NCBI GenBank assembly: GCA_024220505.1
Contig: JAKZZE010000005.1
Location: 456,501 to 520,500 of the forward strand
Source: Rhizopus arrhizus
Taxonomy: Eukaryota; Mucoromycota; Mucoromycetes; Mucorales; Rhizopodaceae
Direction: 5' to 3'
DNA: 64,000 nucleotides
Below, in pieces: positions 47,939 to 60,804 of this stretch. The notes under the pieces are model-generated. The model saw only the letters and a program-made list of their open reading frames with translations, did not search any database and was not told the DNA's origin. Within the stretch, counting starts at the first letter, position 1. The number at the start of each line of letters is the position of its first letter. Position numbers and translations under genes: made by a program.

Positions 47939-50194
47939 GTTGCAATGACGTTTTTGTGCGGGCTTCCTTTTTTCTCCCTTTTTTTTCATTTTTTTTTTAC
48001 AGCCAAAATGCCACTATCCTTGTTTTCAGGAACCAAAGAAAAATTCATTGACGAAAAACATTTTGGTATACTTCACTCGTTTTCACTTGTCCTTTTTTCC
48101 AAGGAAGATAGGAAAAGATTTTGCCAAGAGAAAAGCAGTTTAATAGATCAGAAAAAAAAATTGTAATTATCGGAACCCTATTCTTTGTGTGAGCGCGTTT
48201 CAATCATGCTGATCTTAGCCACACAGTGGCTAAGCTACATTTTTATAACTTACAACTAGCCTTATTTATTGTACTTGTTCTAATCTATTTGTTTATTTAC
48301 CTTTTTTGTTTTTACATGTCATTTTTTTTTAGATTTAATGATGCCTGCTTATTTGGTTACTGAAAAATGATGTGATACAAAGGTACAGGTTAGCAGGGTT
48401 TTAATGGCGAAAATAAAAATGCCATCAGGGCTATTCTCCTACTTAGAGTTCAAAGGATAAAGGGGAAAGTTCTTATTTCTTTTTAAAGAATAAATGCTTA
48501 CCTTGAGCTTGTATGAAGGTTTATTTTGCTTTAAAACAGTTTTCTTTGAAAATTTTTGTTTAAACATGATATTTTATTTATGGTCCAAATGAGCGCAAAA
48601 GATAAAATAATATAATGAATGTCCTCCCGGACCCGTTCAATCCATTTGGAAGTGAATGCTAATTTGAGGATTTTTATTTTGCGTGACATTTGTTGATCAT
48701 TTATTTTTCCTAATTTAGAGTGCAAATAATGCTCGTTAAAAATTATTACCAAATATGGTGAGATATTTATGTAGATTTTTCTAACTTTTTTCCGCTTTCC
48801 ATCACTTTATACAAGCTTTTATCTTGTTTAAAAAGCGTATTCATATCATTAGTTCTCTACATGTCCATTGTAGAGCAGTTGTAAGCAGAACTTGTTGCTG
48901 GTAAGGCTGAAATACTTACGAATGCAAAGTCTCTTCCAAGCCAGGCTGCTGCCGTCCGTACTTTAAATCCTCCATTTGCAAACTACATGCTTTAAATAGC
49001 TTCTTTCCCCCCCATCCTCTTTCCAGCCAACTTCATTTCCGGCTTCGACGACTGCTCATTAATAGAGGTCATGTCCATGATATCCATCACTCTGTTCATA
49101 CACACTGTGAGTCTTAGCTCTGTTCGCACCTGAAAGAATTTGAGATGACTGTTCAGTACGATTCTCACAATACAGCCTATTTGTGTGAACTAGTTTTTGC
49201 AGCATTCAATCACAAGGACAAACTAAATTTTGCTTTTGGCATTTTTGTCAATAGACTCATTTGTGATATCCGTCGAACCAGAGTTCTTGTCTAGCGTACT
49301 GTCACTGATAAAGGTTTTCTTTTGATACCGCTACCCTTCTAAACTCTTCAGATCTGACAAAATCTGATCGCTCCTTTCCGTTTTTCTCCACATTTTCTTT
49401 TAAACTTGAATTTAAAAAGGTTTTATCATAACAAATTCACCCAAATGGATAAATCTAGTCGCAGCGAGCAAATGTAAAAAGTATCATACGCTCAATTGGA
49501 TATTGTAAATTAATTCTTTTACAAAAATAGAATATGCTTTAAATAGATCAAACCTGAAATTAGCCCGCTTTATCCATTCAGTGTAAGACAGAAAAAAATA
49601 AAAGGAACAACAAGAAAGCCAACCTATTAAGTAAACAATCATGATTAAATATTGGCAGTAACTGAATGCTTGTCAAAGTTTACTACCTCTTCAAACGCGA
49701 TAGGTTGCTTTTCATTCTTGTTATTTTCTAATGAAGATCATTAGATACTAAAGTCTATTAATGATTTAAAACGACAAAAAAAGAAAACACAAAGTGAAAA
49801 ATGAGGTTTATAATTAATGAATCATATATAATAGTTGATCGGATCAATAAATAAAAAATAGCAATGGTCAAGCTAGTTTTCAATATCAAGGGTAATCACA
49901 ACATAATACGATAAATAATATTGCTTTTGTTGTTGTATGTAATGTTTATTTAGGTCAAGATAGAGGTGAGGGGGAAGGAAAGAGAAAGACATGGCCAATA
50001 GTAAGGACTGTATTCGTTCGTCACAGATGTTAAAAGATGATTGCTTTTTCTTTAAATTTTGTCTTGATTTTTGATCTTGATACGCTTTGTAGAAAAGAGT
50101 CTCTGTTATCAATGTTTCGACTTTAATTTTTTGGGTGTAATACTCGGTTACACTTTTTCATTATTATTGGCCAGTTTTATTTGTGATACTATTT

Positions 50195-50196
<2 letters not shown>

Positions 50197-50263
<67 letters not shown>
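50197..50263. repeat. Poly-T tract of 67 nt
   Basis: Uninterrupted T run in gene-poor DNA. Confidence 0.9.
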
Positions 50264-50264
<1 letters not shown>

Positions 50265-52195
50265 TACATTCATTTGTTTACATGTCAATAACTATTTATC
50301 TTTGAAAATACGAAAGATGAAAGGATATGACTAGATCAATTGCGAAAGACTTCTTTTTTCATGTTGATTGATCTATTGTGAATATATCAAAAATAGAATG
50401 AGATAATAATCGCTCATCAAACCGATATGTCTCGCATGTATGTTATCCTAAGCTTTAGCAAGCTGATCATTGAAGCAGAAATCTAGCTCTGGATTGCGTT
50501 GGAAAGTGAAACGTGGACACAACATTTGACGCTAAGCTTGTTTGTATTGCTGTTGGTTGACGTAAATTAATACCACTTTGATATGTATTTTTCAGCTTTA
50601 TATAGCTTTTGATACCCTGAGAATGAGAACAGAATATAGTTTACTATAAAAGAGGTCGTATGTCTGTACTGTTTTGGCGGTTGCTTTTAATTATCTGATA
50701 AGAAAGCATCCTATTAACTGTCGTTTGAGTTTTTTTTTTTTTTTTTTTTTTTTTTTGAAATATCTAGGATGCTACTTATTCAATATATAATAAACTTAAA
50801 ATGTACAGGCTTTAATAAAGAGTTTAAGATAGTTATATTTATGTACTTTTTAAAAAAATAAACATTATATTTATTATCAAATCTTTTATAGTCCTCATTC
50901 TTGATTGAAAAGCTTGATTTTATAGTTTATCTTGATGTTCTTTCTTGTTCATCGGTAAGTATATTATTTTCTACTTGTAACTATCAAATGGGAAAGTGTT
51001 GGGGTTGATACATGCAATCTCCTAAACTTAAACATATATTGCCACTTGTTTGATTTTTTGAAAGTATTGTTTATTTCATTTCGAGCTTCCTGACAGAATG
51101 TGTGCCTGTATGGAGAAGTTGAATTCGAATCGATACAACTCATTTAAAGAAATAAATTAGCTTAAAGCATTACTTGTTTAATTGAATCCTCTTGATATTG
51201 ACTAAGCCTGATTGAAAATGACAAAGAAAAGAGAAATCATTTTCTGTTGGTAGTATTTTTGTGATGAATGTGTATAATTACAACATTTATCTAATGTTTT
51301 GATACAATTGACGCGATGTGAATAAGTTAGAGAAACACGACTTGCGCTTATTGAAATTTAATCTATTTAATTTCCCGATATGAGTTTCACAAAGTGCGAC
51401 ATCAATTTGTAAGTGTTCATTCTTTTACTGCGCTCCTTGTGTGGGTATTTTTGTATGCATGCAGAATGATAACAAAGTAGGTTCAATAAAGCGCCCAGTT
51501 GTCAGTAGTTCTGGATCAATATGCTCCTTCCTAAAAAATTATATATCAAATAGGCAAAATTTGCGTAAGATCATGTATTCAATTCCGACCTTTCGCGCTA
51601 TTGTTTATAGCTTTTTTTATTAAAAATCTATTTACAGCAATTTTACTTTATGTATTAAGCATATAACCGAAAATATGAATGCAAAGATTAAAAAAAAACG
51701 ATTTGAATAAGAAAGCGACGTGCTGTATGTTTTCATGTTTAGATATCATTATTTAATTCACAATAACTGTTTATAGGGTTAAATAAAGCTCATAAAGAAC
51801 GACACGTGGGAGTATTCTCAGAGTGAGTTCTTTTCTAGTCCTCTCTCTCTCTCTTTATAAAAATGACGCTTGTTGCTTTATAAGCAAAATTAAAATATTT
51901 TTATTCAAGATAACGATGATCTTTATGTTGACTATCATAAAAAGTAAAATAATAGAATAAGCACAAACTCAATCGGAGGAACGGAGCTAGAGAAAGAATA
52001 AATTTGTGGCAAATGCACTTCTCCTTTTGGATCCCAATGCGCACATACACCTTATTTGGTTATGAGCGGCTTTCATTAAGCGGAAATTGTATTATTTTAT
52101 TTTTTTTGGAGGAGCGAGAAAAAGAAAGAGAAAAAAAAGAAAGGAGTTTCCACCTTCTCTCTTCTTTTCTCTTTCTCTCTTTTTTACTAAAAGAA

Positions 52196-53541
52196 ATGTC
52201 ATTTCTTAATAAAATCATTGATAAAGCAAAAAACCATAAAAATGAAGAAGAAAGATTGAATTCATCCAATTATCTACCGAAAATACCAGAAAATGGTGTT
52301 GCAATATCCCAACCTACTATATCAGGTAATCTAAACACACATAAAACAAAGGATAAATACTCACACAGCAATCTTTTTAGGAAGCAGTAAGATGAACAGA
52401 TTAATTGGGTAGAAATGTATTTAGTATTAATTCTCTTTTTTAGATAAAAGATTCTCATTTAAAACCACCAATAGCAGTTCTATGAATCGACACAAACAGC
52501 CCGACACAACAATTATCAACCAACGCAAAAGCAAACCTAAATTAAAATTAGATGATTTTAATTTACTAAGAACATTGGGAACAGGATCATTTGGACGAGT
52601 TCATTTATCTCAATCAAGACACAATAATCGATATTATGCAATTAAAGTATTAAAAAAGACAGAAGTTGTGAGATTAAAACAAGTAGAACACACCAATAAC
52701 GAAAAGCATATTTTGGAATCAGTCGCTCATCCATTTCTAGTCAATCTCTGGGGCACCTTTCAAGATAGCGCTAATCTTTATATGGTGATGGATTATGTTC
52801 CTGGTGGTGAACTCTTTAGTGTCCTTCGTAAAAGTAAACGATTCCCTGATCATGTAGCTAAATTTTATGCAATCGAAGTCACTCTGGCTTTGGAATATCT
52901 TCACAACAAAAATATCATTTATCGAGATCTCAAACCTGAAAATTTACTTTTGGACGCCAGTGGTCACATCAAAATTACAGACTTTGGTTTTGCTAAATAT
53001 GTGCCAGATATCACGTGGACTTTATGTGGTACACCTGATTATTTAGGTAAAAAGAAACGAGCTAGGGTAGGGTTAGGTTGTATAACAATCTTGAATAGCT
53101 CCGGAAGTGATTCAATCCAAAGGTTATGGTAAAGCAGTCGATTGGTGGAGTTTAGGTGTTTTGGTATTTGAAATGTTGGCTGGTTATCCACCATTTTATG
53201 ATGATGATCATCTTAAACTTTATGAGAAAATCATACAAGGCAAAATTCGTTGGCCTACTTACTTTGATCCGAATGCAAAAGATCTGTTAAAGCATTTGAT
53301 CACCGCTGATCTCTCGCGTCGTTATGGTAACCTTAAAAATGGAGCGGATGATATAAAAAATCATCCATGGTTCTTTGGTGTAGATTTTAATAAAATTGTC
53401 AATCGTCAGATCAGACCTCCTTATATTCCTCAAATAAGAGGTGATGGTGATGCAAGTCATTTTGATAGATATCCAGAAACAAATGAACAATATGGTGCAC
53501 CATGTGAAGACATTTATAGAGACAAATTCCCTGATTTTTAA
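52196..53541 (+). CDS. cAMP-dependent protein kinase catalytic subunit
   Basis: Exons 52196-52325, 52444-53046 and 53099-53541 join to 391 residues. A ~90-residue N-terminal extension precedes the kinase: P-loop [12 protein letters not shown], catalytic lysine in [24 protein letters not shown], activation loop [16 protein letters not shown] and [23 protein letters not shown]. The C-terminal AGC tail ends DKFPDF, the FxxF hydrophobic motif at the very end, diagnostic of PKA catalytic subunits. Mucorales have several paralogues that govern dimorphism and growth. Intron 1 (118 nt) is longer than usual and holds a second GT-AG option, so alternative splicing is possible. Confidence 0.93.
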
Positions 53542-53677
53542 AAATAAAAATATATATTGTAAAGCTATGGTGGTTAACGTGTTTTATAAAACACTAGTTT
53601 ATTATGATTATGAAATAAAAAAAAAAAAAGGAAACTTTACATTGTAAATATAAAAATAATACAGAAATAAATATTTT

Positions 53678-55435
53678 TTAAGCAGAATTCTTCTTTGTAG
53701 GTATAGCAAATTGTTGAACTTTGCTTTGTAATTCATTCATAATTTCAGCGTCCCGAGCAGCAGTTTGACCACCAAAGATTTCATCCATTTCTTCCAAGGA
53801 ACGTCCCTTAGTTTCTGGTACAAATAGCCAAACAAAGAAGAAAGACATGGCAACAAAGCAAGCAAAGAAGATATAGGTACCGTATGTGATATTTTGCAGC
53901 ATGGTGGGTACAATAAGACCAATGATAAAGTTCGACATCCAATTAGCAGATGTAGTCACACTCATAGCCTTTGCACGCATTCTCAAGGGGAAGATCTCTG
54001 CAGCAATCACCCAGGGAATAGGACCCCAACCAAAAGCAAAGTTGGCAATAAAGATATAGATAAAAGCTACCGAAACCCATCCTTCAGCTGTATGGCTTGG
54101 CCAATCATGTTGACAGAGAGCAGTGATAATAGCCACAACGACCATACAGATCGTCATCACTATGGAAGCAATCATCAATAGAATCTTACGACCGGTAACA
54201 TCCAACCAGAAGACAGTGGGGAATGTCATGACAAAGTTAATGATGCCCACAACACCTGTGGCCAACAAAGAAACCGAGTCACCTGTGAGGCCGACAGATT
54301 GGAAAATTTTGGGAGCATAGTAAATGAGAGCATTGACACCAGAGAACTGTTGAAAGAACATCAAGAGACTTCCGATGGCCAATCGATTGAACGTGCCCTT
54401 TCGAAACAAATCACGGTATCCCATCAGTCCAATCATCATACGACCCTTGCTTCCCTTGTCAATGTATTGAGGATAAAGTTCTCGTTCGACATGATGATCA
54501 AATTCAACAGACACTTTGATTTCTCTCCATTCTTCAATGACAAGAGGATGATCTTCAGGAAGACGACGTAATTTGGAAATGACCTGTAAGGCTTCTTCTT
54601 CTCTTCCTTGACCCATGAGCCAGCGTGGAGAATAGGGAAAGAACAAGATACCGATACCAAGGATAAGAGCAAAAACAATTTGAATACAGAGAGGCACACG
54701 CCATGAGGCTTGACCAGTGACTCTCGTTAAACCATAATCAATCCAGAAAGAGATCAAGATACCAAACGTCACAGCCAATTGTTGAAGTGAAACAAGAGAT
54801 CCACGAAGTTCAGGAGGTGAAATTTCGGATTGATAGAGAGGTCTGCATTAAGATGTGAGTTGATATGAATCAAAAGAATATAAACTTACACTAATAAACT
54901 AAGAGCACCGACACCCATACCAGTGACGAATCGACCACCCAATAAATAACCAACATTTTGAGCACCACCTTGAATTGAACTACCCAATAAAAATACAATG
55001 GTGGACAAGACGATAGAATGCTTTCGACCAATCTTGTCAGCAAAGTAACCAATGATCCAAGAACCCACCCAAGCACCAAGCTCGAGAATAGACACCATAA
55101 AACCAGTTTGTGTAGAGTTCATTGGGAACCGCTCAATAAAATCAGGCATTTCTTGAACACCTGAAATGACACCTTGATCGTCTATGAAATGAAACCTGTC
55201 AGCTATCATCATCTTCAAGTTTCTTAAACTTACATCCAAAGAGAACACCACCGATAGAAGCAAACACAGCAGTAAAACACACATAAGGGTTCTTTATAAT
55301 ACCAGAAAGGCCACTCTTTCCAGCATTGTATCTTTCTCTGTCAGCTGCAAGATGCTGCCCACCGTCCATATCTGTGGAAGGAAAGGTGTCCAAATCTTTT
55401 TGATTCATACTATCTTGTTCTTTTGGTTTATTCAT
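53678..55435 (-). CDS. MFS sugar transporter
   Basis: Exons 55234-55435, 54890-55181 and 53678-54842 join to 552 residues with twelve predicted membrane helices. Sugar-transporter signatures are clear: GGVLFGYDQGVISGV in helix 1, ADKIGRKHSI after helix 2, SELRG-like PELRGSLVSLQQL, PYSPRWLMGQGR, QQFSGVNALIYYAPKIF in helix 7, DVTGRKILL, and PETKGRSLEEMDEIFGG at the end. It should be a proton-coupled or facilitative monosaccharide importer at the plasma membrane; the exact sugar cannot be told. Convergent with the PKA gene (137 bp between stop codons). Confidence 0.92.
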
Positions 55436-57110
55436 TTCTTTTTTATATTAGCAAAAGTAAGGGGAAAAAAAAGAGAGTTAAATGAAAAGAAAAATGCTAG
55501 GAAGAAGACAAGCAAAAACCCCTTTTGTTTTTATACCTTTTTTTATCTTTTAGTCTAGCGTCATTTACACATTTTGTTTCAGTAAAATTTATAGGTCTGC
55601 TCAGGGTCCCCACCATAGATTACATATTGTTTATACTTCTTTTGGCAAAGTCTCTAGGGAGGCGGGTAAACTGATTCCTGATTGAATTCTTTGGGAAAAA
55701 AGAAAAAAAAAAAAAAAGAAGGGAAATCAAAGGGAAAGCAAAGGGAAAGCAAAGATCAAACAACTACATTGAATCTTCTTTTCTTGAAGAAAAAGTAAAG
55801 TTCTTCTTTCATATTCCTTCTTACCTGTTTATATGTGCATTACTTGGATTTCAACTTGTCCATCCTGTAGATACTATCTGTCATCTTCAGTTTTACCAGG
55901 CATTGGCCCAAGTTTCTCCACAGTTTCCCATAATCTCCACACTGAGAATGAAATTTTAGTGCACAAGTTCCTTTCCCCAGATTTTCCCCCCAAGTGCCTT
56001 CCCACAGACGCCATTTTTGTTCAACGGTCAAAATGGTTATCTCAAGAGCTATAAATCAAAAAGGAATTAATCATAGCTACTTTAGGGAATCATTGCACAT
56101 ATCTTATATTGCTTTATACTAGGGGGTCATTTTTTATAAAGAGGCACATCTTTTGAAATTTACTGATGAACACTCCTCCAATTCTAGGTCACGTATGACG
56201 TTGTTATCGATAAAATCTGAAATTGTCATGGATATTTCGGGTCACTTTAGATATCTACAATAGGCTTGGCATTTTCTCCGCATATTTTTGGGTGTGCGCG
56301 TAGATACTCTAATCAAAGAAATCTTATTGGCTGTTTTCTTTTATTCTGCATGTGCCACGTTATATTATTATCCGACAAAGCTTTATATATGAATGAGGGC
56401 TAAAGTGATCTTCCACAATACAATTTCCGTATAAACGGATTACTCTCAATCATAATTATTTAAAAAATGAGTTATTATGTAGCATAAAAGAGAAAAAGAC
56501 ATGACTGTAGTATGTGGCAAATCATGACACAATTTTTTTTTTTTTTTTTTTTTTGTAATAATCATGACACAAATAGAAAAAAGAATACAAATATAGAAAC
56601 TCTGGGAATTTGCATTGAACACAAGGGAGACAAAAAGTGCAACCCTTTTATGTTAAGGGTATTTATCTTGTAATGAAACAAAATAAATTTATGATTTTAT
56701 TTTATTTTTTGCATATTATAATCATTGATACAATTTCAAGACAATCTTATAAGTCAATTCTTCCCCCCCCCCCTTTTTTTTGTAAACTATATTTTTTTTT
56801 TGGGAAAACAATTATAGGCAAAAAAGTGTTTACTGTTTTTCCCATTGGATTCGATAAACGTTTTTTTTTTTTTTTTTTTTTTTCTTTATACAAAAAAAAA
56901 AGGTACAGTCCAACCTATGGAATTTGGCGTTTTCTCAAAAATAAATGACGGAAAGTCAAAAAAAATATCGGATTTGGAAAAATCAATGTCATGAGTTTAA
57001 ATTGTTTTTGTCACTTCGATTGAAAACAATTGTCAGAAAGATTACACCTCATTGTCGCATATCTTCTGAATCTGTTTGTCCCTCTCTCTCTTCTTAATAC
57101 AAATATAACA
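55436..57110. other. Intergenic, no gene supported
   Basis: AT-rich, with A and T runs (T of about 28 at 56527-56554) and a C run at 56763-56772. One 73-codon frame at 55833 has no recognisable features and is not called. Marks the passage to the repeat-rich end. Confidence 0.45.
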
Positions 57111-57114
57111 TAAT

Positions 57115-58004
57115 GATAATTACCCTTTTTTATATGAAGATGGACATGAAAACATTCTTAATGAAGAAGGAGAAAAAGTTTACGATCCGATAGAGTATGC
57201 TTTAACACATGTCGATGATCCCAACATAGTTCTTGAAACAATAACTAGTCAACAAACTTACTTGAGTATTAAGCGTCCCCAAAAAAATTGCTGAAGGATC
57301 TTTAATTAGAAAGCAACCGAAACCTAGTAAGTTGAAGCCACCAATGAAGTTATACAACAGTTACAGCGACTTCACCAGAGAAACATTTATAAACCGTATG
57401 CTCGAAAATCCTCAAGAGCATGGACTAGTGGCCAAGGTTGCAAGAGACTTAAATATTAATTATCGCACTGCGTTCAGATGGCGGAAGTATTACGAAAGGG
57501 CAGAAGAGGTTGCGTATAAAAAGTATGACTAAAACAGTGGTCCGAAAAGCTCATTTACAACCGAGCATAACGAGTATATAAAAGAACTACTTGATAATGA
57601 CCCTTCAGTTGTATTCAGACGAAATAATAAATAGTTTGGCTAAGCGATTTGAAGACTTTACTATATCAAAGTTGCAACTTAATAACCATTTACGAAACAC
57701 AATGCTCATCATTGTGAAAAAAAATCGATATTTGAACCTGATGTCAGAAACTCAGTGGGAAATCTACAGATGAGATTCGGGTGGTTTATGGAATGGAAAG
57801 ATTCTAATCTGGATTTTACAAAAAATTGTATTTTCATTGATGAGGCCGGGTTTTATATTAATATGAGAAATAATCGAGCTCCTGGAAGATATATGCGAAT
57901 CCATTCCCACGGCTAATAATTAGCTTCTCGATCTGATCTGAAATATTATCCATGATAAGATAGTTCATCACTATACTTTTGCAAAAGGAATTCTCGACGT
58001 ATTT

Positions 58005-58040
<36 letters not shown>
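57115..58040 (+). mobile_element. Tc1/mariner-like transposon relic
   Basis: Plus-strand pieces of a DDE transposase: DGHENILNEEGEKVYD at about 57140, a helix-turn-helix segment at 57332-57532 (VAKVARDLNINYRTAFRWRKYY), and NCIFIDEAGFYINMRNNRAPG near 57830-57890, which carries the second catalytic Asp region (IDEAGF) of Tc1/mariner-type transposases. Stops and frame changes between them show decay, and the third catalytic residue is not found. The 3' part (57852-58010) recurs inverted at 63841-64000. The opening motif DG-NIL-E-G matches the 8.8-kb element. Confidence 0.65.
57852..58010 (+). repeat. Left arm of a ~6-kb-spaced inverted repeat
   Basis: Matches the reverse complement of 63841-64000 with two substitutions and one indel; covers the end of the transposase fragment and its downstream flank, up to a T run. 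Confidence 0.85.
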
Positions 58041-58043
<3 letters not shown>

Positions 58044-58092
58044 TTTATTTTATATGATAACTAAAAACATTAAAAAATAAAATTATAGTACA

Positions 58093-60236
58093 TTAATTTG
58101 GCATAAGAGTGTAAAATGGCCCCATATCAGCCATACCAGTACTGTCTTCCTCGTGCACCAGCTTGCTCAGTGTGGGGAAGGGGCTGTAGGTGTAGCGCCA
58201 TTTTGTCATCTCCTGGATGTGCTCTTCTTTGAGAACTGCAATTGTACTTACAGTCTCCTTCAACAGCGCCTATATTATAATGACATAAAGATTAGTTTTT
58301 TTATCATATTTGACATTTCTATGACTATAATTACCCTCATATTCCAAAAAAATTGGATACTACGGGGGAGGAACTCCAGACGATCCTCAAACAATGGACC
58401 AATGTCCAGGAACTCCTCTCTCCACAACTCGAAGAAGCCTTCTTTGCAAAAGGAAACACTCCACAAATGCAACTTCGTATCTACGGGATGTGAATGTTAG
58501 AATTAGCAGTATAAGTATTATCTGATTATATATATCTTTATATATTCAAGATAAGCTTGTATGAATACCTGCGGCATGTAAAAAAAATATTTTCAACGTC
58601 TTAAAAGTATCAACTGAAGCAAAATAAAATTCATCGGCGATGGTCTTTAAAATGGCCAACGAGCCAAACGTTCCCTTATGGTGGTCAAAGTTAATTTTGA
58701 CCTTGTCCTTATTTCCAAAGGAGCCAGACGTTTCTAAAAATAATACTTCGATCTCTTTCATTTTAAAGAGCTTAATGATCCCATCCGTCTTATACTGGCT
58801 CTTATCATGCAATTGTAAGCCCAACTCTTTCAACTGCTTGCTCATCGATTTCAAGACAGGTTCACCTAATTTGAGCTCCGCACCGCAGTGGTTCACTGTC
58901 ACTCCATTAGCGACTGCTTCTAGAAATGGGTATATCAAAAGAGAATTGAACATAGCTTCTCCATCGTAAATATTTTGAACTACTGAGTAACTCCTTGAAC
59001 TAAAAAAAAATGGAATTGTAAATTAATTTAACCAGACTAGAAATTTGTTAGCGTATATTGCTTTTCTTACAATCCACGAAAAATTTCCTGCAGAAATTCA
59101 AAATCTTCCTCTTGCTCTTCACTGTTCTCTGGCAAGGCTTGTAATGATTTCTTAAACAGCTTGATGTCAACCTGTAAATACTATTAGTATCAAATTGTGT
59201 TTTAATTTAGTATGTTTGAAATTTTTGATTTTACGCTATCTATGACTTGATCGATATAGTCGGTACAATTCGATGGGATTGGAAATTCATTTAACGAATG
59301 GGTATTAATGTGATCATTGTATAAACTTTCATCCAGAAAAGGACGAGGTGATATGCCTTTACCACAACGAATAATATTATGTGCAGCGGGACTAAAATTT
59401 GGTAAGGACATTCGTCGTAGGATACTTTTTAAATATGAAATATATTAGATATTACCTGTATGGATGGAAGTTATGTTTTTCTTTTTCTAAGAACTTCATT
59501 CATTTTTTCCACAAGCTTAAATCATCCTTTTTTAAAAGAAATATTAGGAACATGAATTTGCATACTTTTGAAAAAATTTACTAACTTTTGTATTCTGTTC
59601 AACATTGTCTGTCTCAGCTACGCCAGCATTCGTATCAGTTCCAGTATTTGTACTATCATTCTCACCAAATTCGTTGCCTACAACTTTTCTTTTTCTTGAA
59701 CACTAAAATCCATATAATAAAAGCCTCTTTCATTTAGTTTTTTTTTATCTGAAGTATATATTATAACTAACCTCCACATTGTTAAGTTTCCCATTAGTTA
59801 TGTTTCCTATGCTGATGCTACCACTGCCTTTAATTATGATCTTTTGGGTATATGAAGCTTTTCTTCTTTTGTTTGTCTCCTTCGATAAATTCACCTTCAT
59901 TTCTGAACTACTAGGCTATGATATGTAAAAAGTGAGAGACCCTTTTTTACTACCTTGCGATCAAATACCAATACTTACAGTGAGTTCAAGTGATAAAGAT
60001 TTCACGTGATCGACTACCTCACTTGGTATATTCTTTATTTGTATAATCCAATCGAGATCGTTCTTGAAGCTATGTTTTATTGAGGCAAACCTCTTCTCCT
60101 TATTCAAGTTGTGATGCGTTGATCGATAATAATTGTCAAAACACCAGTCCTTGATAGGATAGTCAATAAAAAACTTTCTGGATTCATTAGCGACATGTGG
60201 AATTTTATAATCTTGTAAGTGCGTTGGTAATGTCAT
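58093..60236 (-). CDS. Unknown nine-exon protein of a Mucorales-type family, possible internal stop
   Basis: Exons 59979-60236, 59772-59915, 59586-59702, 59456-59526, 59235-59424, 59071-59171, 58569-58999, 58335-58480 and 58093-58269 join in phase to 545 codons. One in-frame TGA (59500-59502, codon 182) falls in exon 4; using a later AG (after GAATGAAG) for that exon would avoid it. Residues include MSLPNFSPAAHNIIRCGKG, SYSVVQNIYDGEAMFNSLLIYPFLEA, a likely core DGIIKLFKMKEIEVLFLETSG, KINFDHHKGTFGSLAILKTI and FFELWREEFLDIG. The core loosely recalls PD-(D/E)XK nuclease folds (D...ExxxET), but this is a weak guess. Related genes are, from memory, numerous in Mucorales and uncharacterised. It lies inside a repeat-rich block. 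Confidence 0.6.
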
Positions 60237-60413
60237 TCAAAACGCGTAACTTGGAAACAAAAAGGAACCAACGATTTTTTTTTTTTGTTTGTATACATTC
60301 AATGAAACCAACGATGAGAGGGAAGTCACTCGCACCCACCAAAATCACTTTAAACCAAAAAGAAAGAACAGGTCATTGCAGAAAACGTATTTTTTTTCAA
60401 ACCTTATGCTATA

Positions 60414-60680
60414 TTATTTGGCTTGTCCTTTTCTATAATCATTAGCCATTTCATGGTCTGAATTAAATAAATTTCCTACCAATTTTGATTCAACATGTGC
60501 TTCAAAACTTTTAATTTTTACATGTCCCAAATTTATTTCAAGAAGTGTTTCAATAATTTCAGAACATAGTGTATAGTCGTGTATACGACATTGTTGTACT
60601 CTCATGTTTTGCTGGAGCTCAAGCTTTTGTACATTATTCCAGCATACACATCTAATCAAGCATTGATCAACGATATCCAT
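60414..60680 (-). CDS. Hypothetical 88-aa reading frame
   Basis: Begins MDIVDQCLIRCVCWNNVQKL and has a coding-like composition (CSEIIETLLEINLGHVKIKS). It lies 178 bp upstream of the nine-exon gene on the same strand, but I found no splice that joins them. It may be a fragment of another family member. Confidence 0.3.
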   Translation of the reverse strand: MDIVDQCLIRCVCWNNVQKLELQQNMRVQQCRIHDYTLCSEIIETLLEINLGHVKIKSFEAHVESKLVGNLFNSDHEMANDYRKGQAK

Positions 60681-60804
60681 TCTTCCTTTAATTGCTCTTG
60701 GTGTTTTATAAAGAAAAGAGGTCGATTTATTAACTTTAGTTGATTAACACGATTCGAAGTATAAACCTATAAATAATACTGTTTTTACTTTCAAAGATAA
60801 TGAC

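Larger units (their letters stand above)
47708..52195. other. 4.5-kb gene-poor region with long T tracts
   Basis: Contains T60 at 47877-47936, T67 at 50197-50263 and T of about 27 at 50730-50756. A perfect hairpin CTTAGCCAC-ACA-GTGGCTAAG lies at about 48212-48232. A stretch at 48880-49400 shows scattered coding-like pieces on both strands, possibly an old transposon relic that I cannot name. The right end has a CT-rich leader for the PKA gene. Confidence 0.45.

Noticed and set aside
48205..48240. Perfect 9-bp hairpin considered as a Helitron 3' end
   Set aside because: The nearest CTAG is about 20 nt beyond the hairpin and no Helitron coding sequence is nearby.
48880..49400. Coding-like pieces on both strands
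   Set aside because: No frame can be joined over more than about 45 codons and no domain is recognised.
55833..56054. 73-codon plus-strand ORF
   Set aside because: Composition is not distinctive, no start context or neighbouring exons, and the opposite strand is equally open.
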